DNA of 64,000 nt from NCBI GenBank assembly GCA_019022495.1, contig JAFEKR010000012.1, forward strand, positions 1,178,001-1,242,000, read 5' to 3'. The translations under genes and the position numbers were made by a program. Shown one piece after another: positions 21,959 to 34,994 of the stretch (positions within the stretch are counted from its first letter, which is position 1; each line of letters begins with the position of its first letter). The notes beneath the pieces were generated by a model. It did no database searches. It had not been told where the DNA came from and worked only from the letters and a program-made list of their open reading frames with translations. The DNA comes from Epichloe hybrida (lineage: Eukaryota; Ascomycota; Sordariomycetes; Hypocreales; Clavicipitaceae).

Positions 21959-23273
21959 TTGATGGACCGTGATGCAAACATGCATGCTGAGGAAGGCAAA
22001 GAATGGGAGACCCGGGGTTGATCTTGGGGTTCAAAAAGTCTGGAGGAGCGCGGGCCCTGGGACCTACCTAGTAATGCTCTTGCTTGATTTACCTGAATCA
22101 TTCCGCTCAGTGTTCTCTCTTTCTGATGACTTTTGCAATCGATGAACGAGGTCAACCGTCATCTGGCAATGTGATGTACCTACCTGACCGAATGTCATGG
22201 AAACGCCCTCCCAATCCATTTTTTTTTTTTCAGTAACAGCCACCCTTACAAACTCGTTTGATCTTGGTTGGCCGTGTCCGACGCGGCGCACGGCACAGTC
22301 GGTGACGCCGACGTGGGATGGAGTTATTGTAGACGCGAGAAGACCCCAAGCCGTTCCTGACTCGGAGCGAGCGGCTCGGGAGATTTTGTCCCTTCGATGT
22401 TGGGGTTCCGACGCCACTCTCTTGTGGTAATCATGACGGCGAGGTTCAAACGCAAATTCGTGTTGCAAGACAAAGGGATGTCCCATTTCCCCAACTATTT
22501 CCATTTCCCGTGCGCGCGGAGGGGGAAGGCATGCATGCGGCTTGGAATTGAGCTGACGAGAGATGTCTCTGGAAACCACGACGTTCAAGCAAAACGGCCC
22601 GGGGCCAGTCATCGAGGGTGAGTGAAACTGACGTCGTCGTCGACTTCGTCAAAGGTTAGGAAAAGCACGACTCGAATCCCGGCGGAGCAAAGGGTTGTCT
22701 GTCACATCATCCACATTCGCCCCTTGGCTTGGCCCAGGCCCAGCCCAATGTTCGCATCTCTTCACTCGGTCGTCCGGTCGTATCAGCACAACATGAGACG
22801 TCTGCAAAAATGCGACATGATGGATTGACGACGGTTTCAATTTTCGCAAGGCATCTTTGCCCTCGAATCAGACGCGCCGGCCTGGCCCAATCACGCGAGG
22901 GCGGGGCTCTCCATCATGATACCAAACTTGTAACGACAACTCGTCGTCTAAAACACCACAACACCAGGCTTTGACTCAAGACAATTCGCCGTCGGATGAC
23001 ACGATTCCCCAGAAAAAGTCGGTGCCCTCCATGGGATACAAATACTCTCTCCATCCCGCTTCATTCAACCTCTGCATTCAACACATCAACACAAAACACA
23101 TAATCCGTCATCTCCTTCCTCACCCGAGCACTAACACATCAATCAAGTATAGCTGGCCTATATCTTACAATCTAATACCTCTAATTCACACACATTTCCA
23201 ACAACGAACTTTGCATACCTTTTTTTTTTAAAAAAAAACCCCTCAGCAATCCCTCCCATCCACATCAATCAAA
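21959..23273. other. Intergenic, no gene seen
   Basis: Open frames on the minus strand (22064-22612) show no domain and a skewed, repeat-free composition; they are judged random. The right end should be the promoter and 5' leader of the secreted protein at 23274. It has a TACAAATA-like element near 23036 and CA-rich leader sequence. Confidence 0.5.
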
Positions 23274-24036
23274 ATGGTTCGCATCAACAACTTGGCTCTT
23301 ATTGCTCGTAAGTCCCTGAACAAACTCCCCAAACAACCCCCCCCCCCCCACACTCCTCTTCTGTCGCAGCTGGAATGAATGCACTTGTTAACACGCCAAT
23401 TTTTCACCAGTGAGCGCAACCGCTCTGGCGGCTACTATTCCCAGTGACCGCCGTGGAGTGGACGTTCTTGCCGAGCGCGACATTCTCAGCCGGGCCTCGC
23501 CCTTGATCGACCTGGACAGGCGTCAGGAGCAGCAGACGCCCGACACCCCCGAGGTCCAGAAGCTCAAGGAGGAGAGAAAGGCCATCGCCCCCGAGCTCGA
23601 GCAGGCCAGGGAAGAAATGAAGGCCGCCGGCAAGGCCGCCGAGGACGCCATCCCCCAGGACTTGAAGACAAAGGAGGAGGAAGCCAGGAAGAACATGCGC
23701 GAGGCCCGCAAGGCAGCCAACGACGCCATCCCCCAGGACCTCAAGACGAAGGAGAAGGACGCCCGCAAGAACTTGAGGGAAGCTTCCAAGGCCTCCGAGG
23801 CCGCCATTCCCCAGGAGCTCAAGACGAAGGAGCAGGAGGCCCGCAAGAACTTGAAGGCGTCTGCGAGAGCCGTCGAGGAGTCCATCCCCCAGGACCTCAA
23901 GACGAAGGAGAAGGAGGCCTTCAAGAAGTTCAGGTCCGTCCGCCAGGGTCTCCCCGAGGACAAGAAGAATCAGCTGAAGGACAACGGAAAGGCCCTGTCC
24001 GCCGCCAGAAACAAGGAGACTCCCGCCAAGAACTAA
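23274..24036 (+). CDS. Small secreted Lys/Glu/Ala helical repeat protein
   Basis: Two exons (23274-23307, 23411-24036) give 219 aa. The first exon and intron (GTAAGT...CCAG) complete a signal peptide, MVRINNLALIALSATALA. A short segment with dibasic sites (SDRR, DLDRR) may be a Kex2-trimmed propeptide. The rest is at least four tandem repeats of about 26 residues with the core IPQDLKTKEKEARKN, rich in Ala, Lys and Glu and predicted to be long amphipathic helices or coiled coil, ending GLPEDKKNQLKDN. There is no Cys in the mature part. It resembles LEA-type or apolipoprotein-like helical proteins in composition. It is likely secreted or wall-associated; the function is unknown. An effector role is only a possibility. 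Confidence 0.85.
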
Positions 24037-24956
24037 GGCCGCTATGAGACACCCAAGTTTTTTTTTGGGGGGGGGAAGGGGGGTAGGCAAGTCCACCTGA
24101 GGCAGGAAACTGCTCCTCCACACATCCTCCACCCTTTTTTTTTTTTTTCTTTTTTCTCCAGATCATGTTTACTCCCGCTGTTCTCAATTCAACCGAGTAG
24201 CTATAAAGAGATAGTTGCGACGATTGGAAGCAATCAAACAAGGAATTTATGTGTGCAACTGGTGTCCCAATTCCGATAAACGTGTCGATGCATTTTCCCG
24301 GGCGACAGTGACAGTGACAGTGACGGTTTGATCAAAGTGCGAGAAGTGTCTTCTTCCTGAATTAATTGACCGTCTTCCATTGCCCGAGCTGTGAAGGCTT
24401 TCCTTTGACTGTGAATACGGCACGAAAAAGGGTAGAGTGAAAGGGCATCTCGTGAGGTCGTCAAAGTGTCCAAGGAGTTGCCATGGTCTCCGAAATTAAA
24501 CGTATAAACAAATAAACAAGTACCGCACATGAATGGTGTCGGAGAGTTGTCCGACGCGTCAAGTGAAAAAGAAATGGACGGGCGGAAAGTAGTCTAGGGT
24601 AGTGGAACAGCCCCAGTGACGATTCTTGCCTACATACGGAGTACAGTTAGCACTACTACGTGGTGTGGGGCAAAATGCAACGCCATGTTTCCCGCCGCGC
24701 CCGTCCGAGGAAAAAAGCCGGCGTGCATGCAGCGCAGCCCCTGCCGCGGCTCTACTTGGCATTGGCCAGCTGCACTTTCTGTACTCCACATGGAGTGCCA
24801 GAATCCTGCCCTGCTCAGTAGCGAGGTCAATTTAGCGAGGCAGCGCCCTAGCATGTACTCCGTACAGTGACAGGTGTATGTACACTGGGGGTGTATGTAT
24901 GCACTACGGATTAGGTGCCCTAGGCAAAAAGTACCGAGTACACCCACTGTACCCGC
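24037..24956. other. Intergenic up to the copia A insertion point
   Basis: Contains a T/G run just after the stop codon (24058-24082), a T run near 24135-24155, and a short GACAGT repeat near 24304. Several TACGGAGTAC/TGTACTCCGTAC copies occur near 24637 and 24852. No gene was recognised. It keeps normal composition right up to the retroelement. Confidence 0.5.
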
Positions 24957-24961
24957 AGGAG

Positions 24962-25231
24962 TGTGGAATGATGCAGACGGAGGCAAAGAGTGGTTAGAAG
25001 ATAAGATGATGATCGAATTACTATCTAGGAATTCCAAATCTAACAGAGAGAAAAAGGGAAGCTTATAAGCTTTAAATCTACAAGCAATGAATCTAGGTCT
25101 TTAAATAAAGCCTGTAATAAACTGCGATATTAAACGTAATGCGAAAAGCTACATTATTAAACAAAGAGGGGATAACAAGAGTAATGCCTAATATCTAAGG
25201 CTATAATATAAGGCTGTGAATATCCTTAACA
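24962..25231 (-). repeat. Copia A left LTR (3' LTR of element)
   Basis: 270 bp, TG...CA ends. The outer (left) end is barely mutated, while the inner end is rich in C-to-T/G-to-A changes compared with the right LTR. Confidence 0.93.
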
Positions 25232-26744
25232 CTGCCCCTAGTAGCACATCTAGCTATTAATATAAAGAAGAAAAGGAAAAGTAGGAAAAATAAGGTAATT
25301 TAAGGCCTCTAAAAAGAAAACATTCTTTTATATAAAGTCCTTAGCCTTTATTATGTAAAGAAGGCGGATAAAATTACTATATTTAACGCGTTCTAGACCT
25401 TTTGTAAATCCGTTAGTAATTATTTGTTTAGTCCTAATTTATTAAAGATAAAATTCCCCTTAATAAGCTTTCTATATAATCTATTTGTACTATAGATTAA
25501 TATAATAAGTTTGTCCTTTATGCTTTTTATTAAGTATATTAGCTTTTGCGTTCTAGCTATTAGTAAATAGCAATAATAGTTATAATTACTTAATGCTAAA
25601 ATCATTAAGAAGCTTCGTAACCTAGAGTATTAAAAGACTAGTTAGCGTAAGGTTAATAAATTTAGCTTCTATGGAACTAAGAGCTATAAGAGTTTGTTTC
25701 TTTAACTACTAAAGGATATATCCTTTAGTAAGGGTTATAACATGCCTTGCAGTTAAACATCTAGTATCTAGATTATTAGTAAGTAAGGCATTGCTAAATC
25801 CCTTTACCTAAAGCATTAACTTAGGGTCTAAAGAACTACATCCTCTAAGAATAATTCCTAAATTATCCGCTCCTATAAGGTATTGCTAAAGGTGTTTCTT
25901 AAGATTCACATATACTTGCTTTAGTATGGAATTCACACTATAAAGTTAATTAACTATAAATATAATATTAGGTTATGTAAATACTAAAAGCTAGTTAAAG
26001 CTTCCTATTTGTTTTGCCTAGTTAGAGAGGTTATAAACTATATTAAGCTCTTTCTAGTTAGCTAGAATAATAGTCTTTAGAAGCTAGGGAATATTTAAAG
26101 TATTAAGGTTATTAATATTAAATTTCTTTATAATAGTCTATATATAGAGCCTTTAGTGAAAAAGCATAGTGTAATTAGCATAATTATAGACAAATTTAAT
26201 GCTAAGAAATAGTTTAATATTGCCTAAATGCTTTAGTTTGTAGTGTTTCTATAATTTCTTAATGATATTTATAATAATTATAAGGGTCTTTCCTGTAATA
26301 ATTATATTATCTATATATAGAAAAAGTATAATGTCTTTACATTAAAAAATATATAGTTTGCTTAATAGCCTCTTAAAGCCTTACTATTTAAGTTCTTTAG
26401 TAATATTATCTAGCTACTAAAGAGAAGAAATAGGTAAGCTATAGAGAGCTCTTTTAAGCTTATAGACTTTAGTTATGCTATCTAAGTAGCTATAGGGTTA
26501 TTTAATATAAATATCTCCTTATACTTTAGCATTAAGGAAGGCATTTATAATATTATATTACTGCTAATTATAGTTAAAGGTAGTAATAAGTATATAAAAC
26601 ACTTATAAAGAAACTAAGTACACTACTACTATATAAAGGTCCTTATTACTAAAGACCTCTAGATTCTAGTTTTCTCTTATAACCTATCTTGCCTTTAGAT
26701 ATAGGTTAAGATTAATTAAGTACTTTATAGTGTAAACCTATTAG
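25232..26744 (-). pseudogene. Copia A reverse transcriptase/RNase H region, RIP-mutated
   Basis: On the minus strand 26320-26291 reads LYIDNIIITG, matching the copia reverse transcriptase box LxYVDDxIITG with Val and Asp altered as RIP would do. The region matches 47964-49480 of copia C. It is interrupted at 26744 by gypsy B, and the coding resumes beyond 39983. Stops are frequent. Confidence 0.8.
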
Positions 26745-26749
26745 CTATT

Positions 26750-27220
26750 TTGTCAAGCGGAAAACAACACCCTAAAAGACACAATGCTAGCCCACGGTCA
26801 TAGGTAGCGGTGACGTCTGCTCACGTTAAAAGGGTTAATTAACTTAATAGTAGCGATTATAATAATAGCTAAATTAGTCTCTACAAATAGAGATAATTCA
26901 GATTAAATAGTCTATTAGATTAAAAGTGACTTTTTAGTTAAGTTAGGGAAATAATCTTATTAATTTATCTTATTAAGGTAAACACAATAGTGGCTATAGT
27001 AGCGCTAGGCATTTAAGTTAAAAATCTAAAGTTAGGCGTGCATAAAGAACCTTAAAAGAATCTAGCTATAGGTAATCTCTTTATAGATTAAATAGTCCCT
27101 TTACCTAGATAACTAATATTATTATTCCTTATTATGTTATTTATCCCTATAATCCCCTATATCCCTTGTGCTTATTATCGTGAATACACGCGTTTATAGG
27201 CGCGCGTATTATAGCATATA
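26750..27220 (-). repeat. Gypsy B left LTR
   Basis: 471 bp; begins (T)TGTCAAGCGG and ends GCATATA, where the right LTR has GCACACA. The exact first base (26750 or 26751) is ambiguous by one T. Confidence 0.88.
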
Positions 27221-30001
27221 ACACCTCCCTAACTATTTTCCCTTCCTAGCCCCTAGAAAAGGGAAAATAGTAATAAAAAGGGTAATAACTAAAGTGTTCT
27301 TAAGCGTGACTAATAATAAGGTACTATATTTTAAGGGAAGGCATTATTTAATCTAGTATATATAGGTCTAAAGCTTTTATAAGAAAAACAAAAGAATAGA
27401 AAAGAAAAAAAAAGAGAGAAAATAGAAAAGAAACCTCCCTAGCTAAAGACCTAGATTTTTTATTTCCCTAGAGAGCTTTAGTGTCTTTAGCGTTTATAGG
27501 TAAGTAGTAAGCAATATTAGTAAGGGAGTGTATAGCGTAAGTTACTTTAAATCTTACTAGCTTGCTCTCTTTCCCTAATCCTTATATTAATTAATTAATC
27601 CTATAGTATGCCTTTTCTCTTACTAGTAAGCTTTAATAATCTCTAGCTATATTTTATAGGAAACTAAGCTAGGTAGCACCACTAAAGCATATGTAAATAA
27701 TGTTAGTAATAGCGTAACTATTTTCCTTTAAGCTACTTATTCTAACTTAAGAAAAGGAAGAAAATTAATTATTATAGCTTATCCTATATCTCTAAGGGGG
27801 CGGCGTATAGTGTTCTCTTTTACTTACTTAACTAGAGTTTTATAGTTATATACCTAGTCCTTCCTAATAACTCTATAGATTTACTATAACCTTAGCTAAT
27901 CCTTAATATTTATCTAGAATAACTTATTAGTTACTACTTACTATTATTAAAGAGTTTAGTTTATAATACTATGTGCTTATCCTTACTTACCTTACTAAAG
28001 TGCCTTAAGTTTCATAGCTAAAGACTATAGTATCTCTTTATATCTAGTTAAAGATAATAGTTCTAATAAGGACTCTTATAATACCTAGGAACTTACCCTT
28101 TTACTTAATCTTTATTCCTTAGTTTCCTATTAATACTTATTGTCTATGTCTTATTATATTTACCTTTCCTATTCTTATAATATCTCTTAGATACTAATAT
28201 TAAAGACTTTAGGATCCTTAGTAAAGGTATGTGTAATAGGCTACTAATAATCCTAGATATAAAGTCTACTACTTTATGCTATTTTAGTATACTATTTAAT
28301 TAGTTAGTTCTTATTACTAACTTTATTCTCCTAGGCTATGATTACTATACTAATAGGTAAACCTTTACTAATTATTTAGGTTACAAAATAGGGTAGCTAG
28401 CGCTTTATTATATCACATATTAGGTATTAGAGGTTAAAGTCCTTCTAGTAAGATAACTCCCTAGGTAACTAGTCTCTAACTCCTAATTTATTTATAGCTA
28501 TATCTTATAGGACTCTTATAGTTCTTATAAGAGCTCTAGCATAACTATACCTTAGGTCTAGGATATTATTAGTAATTATCTAGTCTCTTAAATAAAGCTT
28601 AAAGCAATAACTAATGCTTAAATCCCTACTAAACGTATATAACTATTTGAATTTAATATTATATTAGTTTAGTGTGTTCTAGTCTTTAGAAAGTAAATTA
28701 AGTGCTTAGTGTCTAACTTAGTAATAAATTACTTATAATAGAAACCCTAGATAGGCATATTTATACTCCTAGTTCCCTTTCTATTCTATTACTAAAACTA
28801 TAATTACTTTAAAATTATATAGGTAGTTTAGTAGCTATATAATCTACCCCTATCTTATAGTAAAATTAGTAAACCTTATTACTTACCCTTTCTCTATGCT
28901 ATTAAAGTAGTAAAGCTACCCTTACTTTTAATTAAATAGAAAGCATATCTAGTAGTTTATAAAGAATGTAAATCCTATAATAAGGTATTAATAGCTTATA
29001 TCTAAGTAAAGGTTAATAGGGTTATACTTTAAACTATACTTAATATTAATAGGCTAGTAGTTAGAATAAAGTCTCCTAGCTTTTAAACTAATTAATTACT
29101 ATAGAGTATTTAAGTTAAAATCTTCTATTAGCTTAATTACAAATGTTTATAGTAGTATAGCTACTATTACTTTAAGGCTATATATAATAATCTTACCTAT
29201 AGTAATTAGTTTAAACTAGTTAAGCTAGTCTTTACTTAGTGTCTTATAGGCTTTTCTTAGGAATTTATAGATATCTATTAAATAGTTTTGCTAGCTTAAC
29301 TAATCCTACCCTATTCTAATTAGCGTTACCTAGTTAAAGTTATTACTATCTTAATAGACTTTAAACCTAGTTAAGGGTTATAGCTAGCTTTATCTTAAAT
29401 AGAATAGCAAAGGCTACTAACTATAGAGGTTAACTAGGTTAAGCTTTATAGTGCTTCCCTCTTTATCTTTAAAGAAAAAACCCTTAGTTCTATAGATTAG
29501 AATATAGACATAGAATAGCGTAAGATATTTGCTATAAGTAAAGTATATAATAGTACTACTATTTATATTAGTGTAAGCGCTTTTATTAACTATATTTTCT
29601 TTATAATTAGCTATTTCTTAACTAGATTAAATAGTATAATTATTAATAGTGTGTTTTTAGAAGGAGAAATAAAGAATAGTAGCTTACTTAATAAAGCTAG
29701 GTTAGAGTAATAAGAGAGGGGAAAAGAGATATAAATAGATAGTGAAGGGTAAGTGCTTTTAAGGTCTAAGTAATGTAATAATATAAAGATTAGTAAGATT
29801 AAATAGTTCCTACAGTCTTAGCCTTACTCTTATAGTCCTTATTAGCTATATAAACAGTTATTAGCAGCCGTTTATAGGTGTCTCTTAGAGGTTAGTAAGC
29901 TCTTGTAATTCATACCTTTATAGTATTATAAATTAGTTATTAGTTGTTAAAAATAAGACCTATTTTTAGCCCTTTCTAGTTAAAGGACCTTTCTATTACT
30001 A

Positions 30002-30744
30002 GCTTGCATTGCAAGCCTGACAGCTGCACTGCAGCTGTCAACGGTCGCGAAGGTAGCCGTCAATGGCTACGTCGCAGCTGTCAACAGCTGCGACCGACCG
30101 TGTGGATGACTAATCCAAATCAATTATCAATTGTGGATTATTCAATTGCGTTGTGGCTACAAGCGCAGCCACAACCGCAGCGCCACTAGTAATTAGGTAA
30201 GCTAGGGTAACGTAAGCAGGTTACCCTATAGCTATCTTTGACAGCGATTTTCTCTTTAACTAGAGGTCGTACAAAAGTCTTACATATAGCAAATTGAAGC
30301 TAGAAGACAAGGCTTTCATTTTATGCAGGAATATTTTTTGGACTAAAATTTGGTGCATACGGGTTGCTAGTTTGTATGGTGGTGAGTCGATTTTTTGGAT
30401 TTTACATACAAATGATTTTTGCGGAAAATAAAAAGTGGCCCGTAAGACCTCTTTGGCGGTCCGGATCCACCGATACGGTCGGTGGGTATATGAGAGGAAG
30501 AAGATCTTTTTAATCTAGCTAGATAGCTAGGCCTCTTAATCCAACAGCCGCATTGCCCGTACAACGTCACTAAAATCAATTCTATTGGTATATAAGATAT
30601 CGTAAAAGTCATCTAGATTGAATTCAATTAGTTGATAACTGCCGAAACCTTCCATTGCGTTGCGTTGAATAAATATTCAACGTGGTGGTTCTACTGGTCC
30701 CCGACCGTAGAGCTACACCTGTACAGCTGTTGCCAGCTGGCAAC
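30002..30744. repeat. Hairpin-rich island of normal GC inside RIP-mutated DNA
   Basis: About 740 bp with CpA and CpG retained, unlike both flanks. Successive perfect inverted repeats are: GCTTGCA arms at 30002-30016 (1-nt loop); TGACAGCTGCA arms at 30018-30040 (1-nt loop); GTAGCC arms at 30053-30070; GTCGCAGCTGT arms at 30071-30094 (2-nt loop); TAATCCA with inner CAATT arms at 30111-30140; GTTGTGGCT arms at 30150-30175; TAGGGTAAC arms at 30203-30228; CCACCGA arms at 30467-30485; CGTTGAATA arms at 30663-30682 (2-nt loop); and GTTGCCAGCTGGCAAC at 30729-30744. No coding region is convincing. Identity unknown. Confidence 0.8.
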
Positions 30745-33700
30745 TAGCTCCCTACATTTCAATATTAGTGGCTATTACTTACTAGTTATTACTGTCTATT
30801 ATTTAGGTAGTGTCTTTATAGACCTAATTCCTAGCTCTCTTCTTCTCTTCTCTTTCTCTCTCTTAAACCCTTATTTCTTATAACTAATTAATTATAGTAA
30901 AATCCCTTAATCTAGCTTATTAGAGACTCCCTAATATCACTGCTATTATAAGGGTAAGCATTCTAGAGCATAAACTTTTATTAATAAAGACTCTTAATTA
31001 GTTTAATTATACTAAATTTTACTCTCCTTTTATTAGCAAAGATTATATAGGTTTAGGAGTTATTTAATCCTATAATTAACATTTACTAATAGTTATTATT
31101 ACTATAGTATAAGTTTCTATTTATATTCTAGGTGCGTAGTGGGATTAACATTAGCTATAGTAATATTCTAATATATATAAAGATTTCTCTTCGCGCTACT
31201 AATAATAATAATAATATCCCTAAGGGAGCTTCTCCTTACCTTATTATAACTATAAGAAAGATAAATCTCTTAAAGGAGTTTATAAGGAGCTATACTAAGG
31301 CTAATAGTGCTTTAGCCCTTACTATTAAAAATAGTTATTACTACTAGGTCCTTATTCCTATAGAAGTGGCTTATCCTAATAGGTATTTTCTACACGCTTT
31401 TTCTTAGCGTCCTAAGTGTTATTAGGCCTTACTAGTGTTTATATATAGAAGATTAAATAGTATTTTCTATTCTAATTATTTAAACTTATATATATAGTAT
31501 ATTATATTCTATAATAAATATATATACTTTCTGTTTTATAGCTATGTTTTAATTCCTAGGGTTTGCAAAGGCACCTATAGTAATTACATCTAGAATAAGT
31601 CTTATATAGTAAGCTATAAGTGGCGTTTTACTTCTAGGTATTATCCTTAGTTATTATAAGAAAGAGCTCTAGCTCCTTTCTTAGGTAAGGAATAGTTTGT
31701 AGAAGTAGTAGGAGCTCTTTTACTTAATCTAAACTCTATTAACTTTAAAAACTCTCCTTACCTAGTAATTAACATGCCTCCCTCTTTTCTAAATAGCTTA
31801 TAAATATAAGATAAAGGAAAGAAAATATAGTTAATTATTAGGGAAAAAGGGTAGTAAATAAAGGAAAATAGATAATTTAGCTACTAGGCTATGCCTTAAT
31901 TACTTAATCTTTAGTATTTAAATTAATATTTATATATTTTAGAAATAAAAATTAGGAAATACAAAGAAAACGTTTCTTAATCTATACACTATTAGTGCGT
32001 AGGAGGGTACTTTATATACTCCTTATGTTATTTATTTATTAGTTAAGGTAACTACACCTTAATCCTATAGTATAGAGTCCTCTAAGGTAGGAGTTTAACT
32101 TCTTCTTCCTTAAGGATTATTACTTCCTAGTTAGATCTTTCCTACTAGCTTATATGCTAATTATTAACCATTTAATTAGACATATTATACTAAGCTACTA
32201 ATAGCATAATAGCTAAGACTTCTTTATTATACTTATTAAGGGTTACTTCCTTTATCTAGCTACCTTAGGGAGTATGTAGCTATCTATTTACTATAGATAT
32301 TCACTAGCCTTTTAAGTCTAGGATAAACTTCTTAATATAATCTCCTAAGATTGTTTTAAGAGGCAAATCCTATCTAATGTTTATAGGTAATAGGCTCTAG
32401 AGACTAGCGTGCATTTATAAATCTAAAATAGTTTATTTTACCTTATTATAAGTTTCTTTATAGTGGATATATTAATATTCCTTTAGATATTATATACTAG
32501 GACAAGATCCCCTAGTTTTAATTAATCTTTCCTAAGAGAAGTAGCTTAGTTTTTATTAGTTTAGTTTATAAGGCACTACCTAAACTCTAATACCTTCTTC
32601 CTTACCTTCTTAATATCCTTAGCTTTCCTTTTAAGTATTTAAACCTATGCCTTAAATAAGTCTTATCTAGAAGTGATTACGTCCTAATTAATTAGTCTCT
32701 AGGTTAGGAATTTTACTTCTAGTGGCAAAATTAGCTCCTATCTATAAATTAAATAAAAGGCAAACTTCCTATATAATTCTTAGATAGTAGTATAGTCTAT
32801 AAGGAGGGCTTTATTAAGATGCTTTAACTATTACCTATTTAATTCTCCTAGCTTCGCTAGAGCAAATATAAGGGACTAATATCTAGCTTTAATAGGCAAG
32901 TTTGCTTTTAGGTTATACCTAGATATCTAAATCCCTATAATACTAATATCTGCTAGTGCTTCTTTAAGGTTTCCTTGCATTTCTAGGCCTCTATTATAGA
33001 CTATAAAGCGGAAAAGCCTAAATCTACTAATTAAGGAGAAAAGAAACTTCCTAATTACTAGTATTATCGCATTCCTAACTAGCGTAGCCTTTACCTATCT
33101 GGTTAGGTTATACCTAGCTTCTAAGAGATACTTATATCTATGATTAATTAGAAGATACTAAGTGTTAATATGGATCTTACTTATTAGGTTCCCTAGTATA
33201 TCTAGCACTAAAAGTTCTTATAGTTACTAAGGCGTGAATTTCTAATATATCTTACAGTATGCTAATATCTCTTAAGCTATATTCTAGAGCCCTTTCTACT
33301 AGTATTACTGCTTTATTACTTAAAAACCCACTTTAACTCCTTTATAGCTAAGTTTCTTATAGATAGCTTTAATAATTGCTTGTTATTATTTAGGCATATT
33401 AATAACTAGCACTAGTCCCTTTATAATTCCTATTAGCCTTTTCTAAAGATAACCCTTTTCTAAAGATAACCCTTTTCTAAAGATAACCCTTTTCTAGGTA
33501 AAACTTCTTCGCTTTATTACATAGTTTTCTATAGTCCTTTACGCTAAGATTAATTAGTCTTTAAAGGGTTATTAAGAATTTAATAACTTATTATATCTCT
33601 TTAGAGTAATTCCTCTTACTATTTTTCTCTATCTTAATACTATTAAGATATAAGTTAATAAAATCTTTAATATCCCCTTTAACTTCTTAATCTAATTAAT

Positions 33701-33988
33701 CTAAAGCCCTAGGGCCTTTCCTAGACAAGGCATCTATAATACAGTTCTTTTCGCCTAGAATGTGTTATACAGAGAAATTAAAAAGCAAGATATAACTAAT
33801 CCATTATGTAATAAGAGCTCTAGGCACGTTATTAACCACGCCATTAAGCTAATGCATAAGAACTTATAAGTCTATTTCTAACGTAAATAGAACTCTATAT
33901 AGGTAAATTCGTAGCCTTCTTAATACGTAAATAACCGCTTAATATTCTCGCTTAGTTACATTATACTTAGCCTTAGTAACAGTCTAAG

Positions 33989-34397
33989 CAGAGCTTTGCA
34001 CTACACTACATCTTGTAGTTTTTTTTTTCTAACAAATAATTAATATCTAATCTTAGAAAATACATATAGATATAAAACTTCTATTTTTAGATAGCTAACT
34101 TTAAAACTACAGTGTAGTTATATATAAAAGTGGGTCTAAAAGTGGATCCTTCGGCCATAAATTAGAAAAACTACATTTCACTACATTTTAGCACTTAAAA
34201 AACACTACAAATGTAGTATTTCCAATTTGTGGGCCTAGGGCCCACTTTAGGGCCCACATTTATATATAGTATTTTTCTTAGATTTTTACTCTATAGGATT
34301 ACGTGATTTCTAGGATAATAACTTTAATAACTAGCTAGATATAAAATTAAACAAAAAAACTACACAAAAAACTACACTACACGAGTGTAAAGCTCTG
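33989..34397. mobile_element. hAT-like MITE, 409 bp, in gypsy B
   Basis: Terminal inverted repeats CAGAGCTTTGCACTACACTA at the left and the complement of CAGAGCTTTACA at the right, flanked by a perfect 8-bp duplication AGTCTAAG (33981-33988 and 34398-34405). Eight-bp duplications and CAGAG termini are typical of hAT elements. CACTACA motifs repeat near the ends. It is non-coding, less AT-rich than its surroundings, and shares CCACTTTTAGACCCAC-type sequence with element E. Confidence 0.88.
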
Positions 34398-34962
34398 AGT
34401 CTAAGTACTGCTTTTATATTAAACTAGATGCTGTTTACTATTAATAATTTATAATAATACAGCCCCCTATCTAAGTAAGCTTGCATTAACCATTAGTATA
34501 ATTTCTCTAAAGCCTAGTCTAAGATTAAGTGAAATAAGGATTAGGGCTATTATTATTGCTTTCTTTAGGATATCTATAGCTTCTTATTACTTTAGTCCCT
34601 ATTCCTAATCCTTTGTCTTCCTTAGTAAAATCACTAGTGGTTTTGCCTTCTATACGTAGTGTTCTACCTAGATATAGTAAACTCCTATTAACCTAATAAA
34701 GGATTACACTTCTAATTAATCTTAACAAACCTTCTAGTCTAAAATCTTTATAATCTTCGCTTTAGTTAGCTTCTGCCTATTTATCTTACATATAAATCCC
34801 ATAATTTTTACTAATTTCTAGCAGAACTTTAACTTAGACGCTAAGGCTATGTAACTAGAGAGCTTAATGTTAACTAAAACTTTGTTAATATTAATTAAAT
34901 GCTCTATCACGTATTTACGTACTCCTAGCATAATCTCCTCTTTGTTATACGTTATTATTAGT

Positions 34963-34994
34963 CCCTTTACTATAATATTATCTAGGAAAGGTGC
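34963..34994 (-). pseudogene. Gypsy B reverse transcriptase active-site box
   Basis: Reads APFLDNIIVKG on the minus strand; the second catalytic Asp is changed to Asn, as expected from RIP. It marks the element as Ty3/gypsy and gives its orientation. Confidence 0.75.

Noticed and set aside
22064..22612. 182-codon frame on the minus strand
   Set aside because: No domain, no splice context, low-quality start, and overlapping frames on the other strand; treated as intergenic.
18379..24910. Scattered TACTCCGTA/TACGGAGTA copies as a cluster-specific operator
   Set aside because: They fall in several unrelated intergenic stretches, including far from the PKS cluster, with no fixed position relative to starts.
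30002..30744. Helitron end or CRISPR array
   Set aside because: Hairpins are present, but they differ in sequence, there is no regular repeat-spacer period and no TC...CTRR terminal pair was found.
31132..31347. Stop-free frame of 71 codons within gypsy B
   Set aside because: Asn/Ile/Leu-rich composition of AT-rich mutated DNA and no motif; chance frame.
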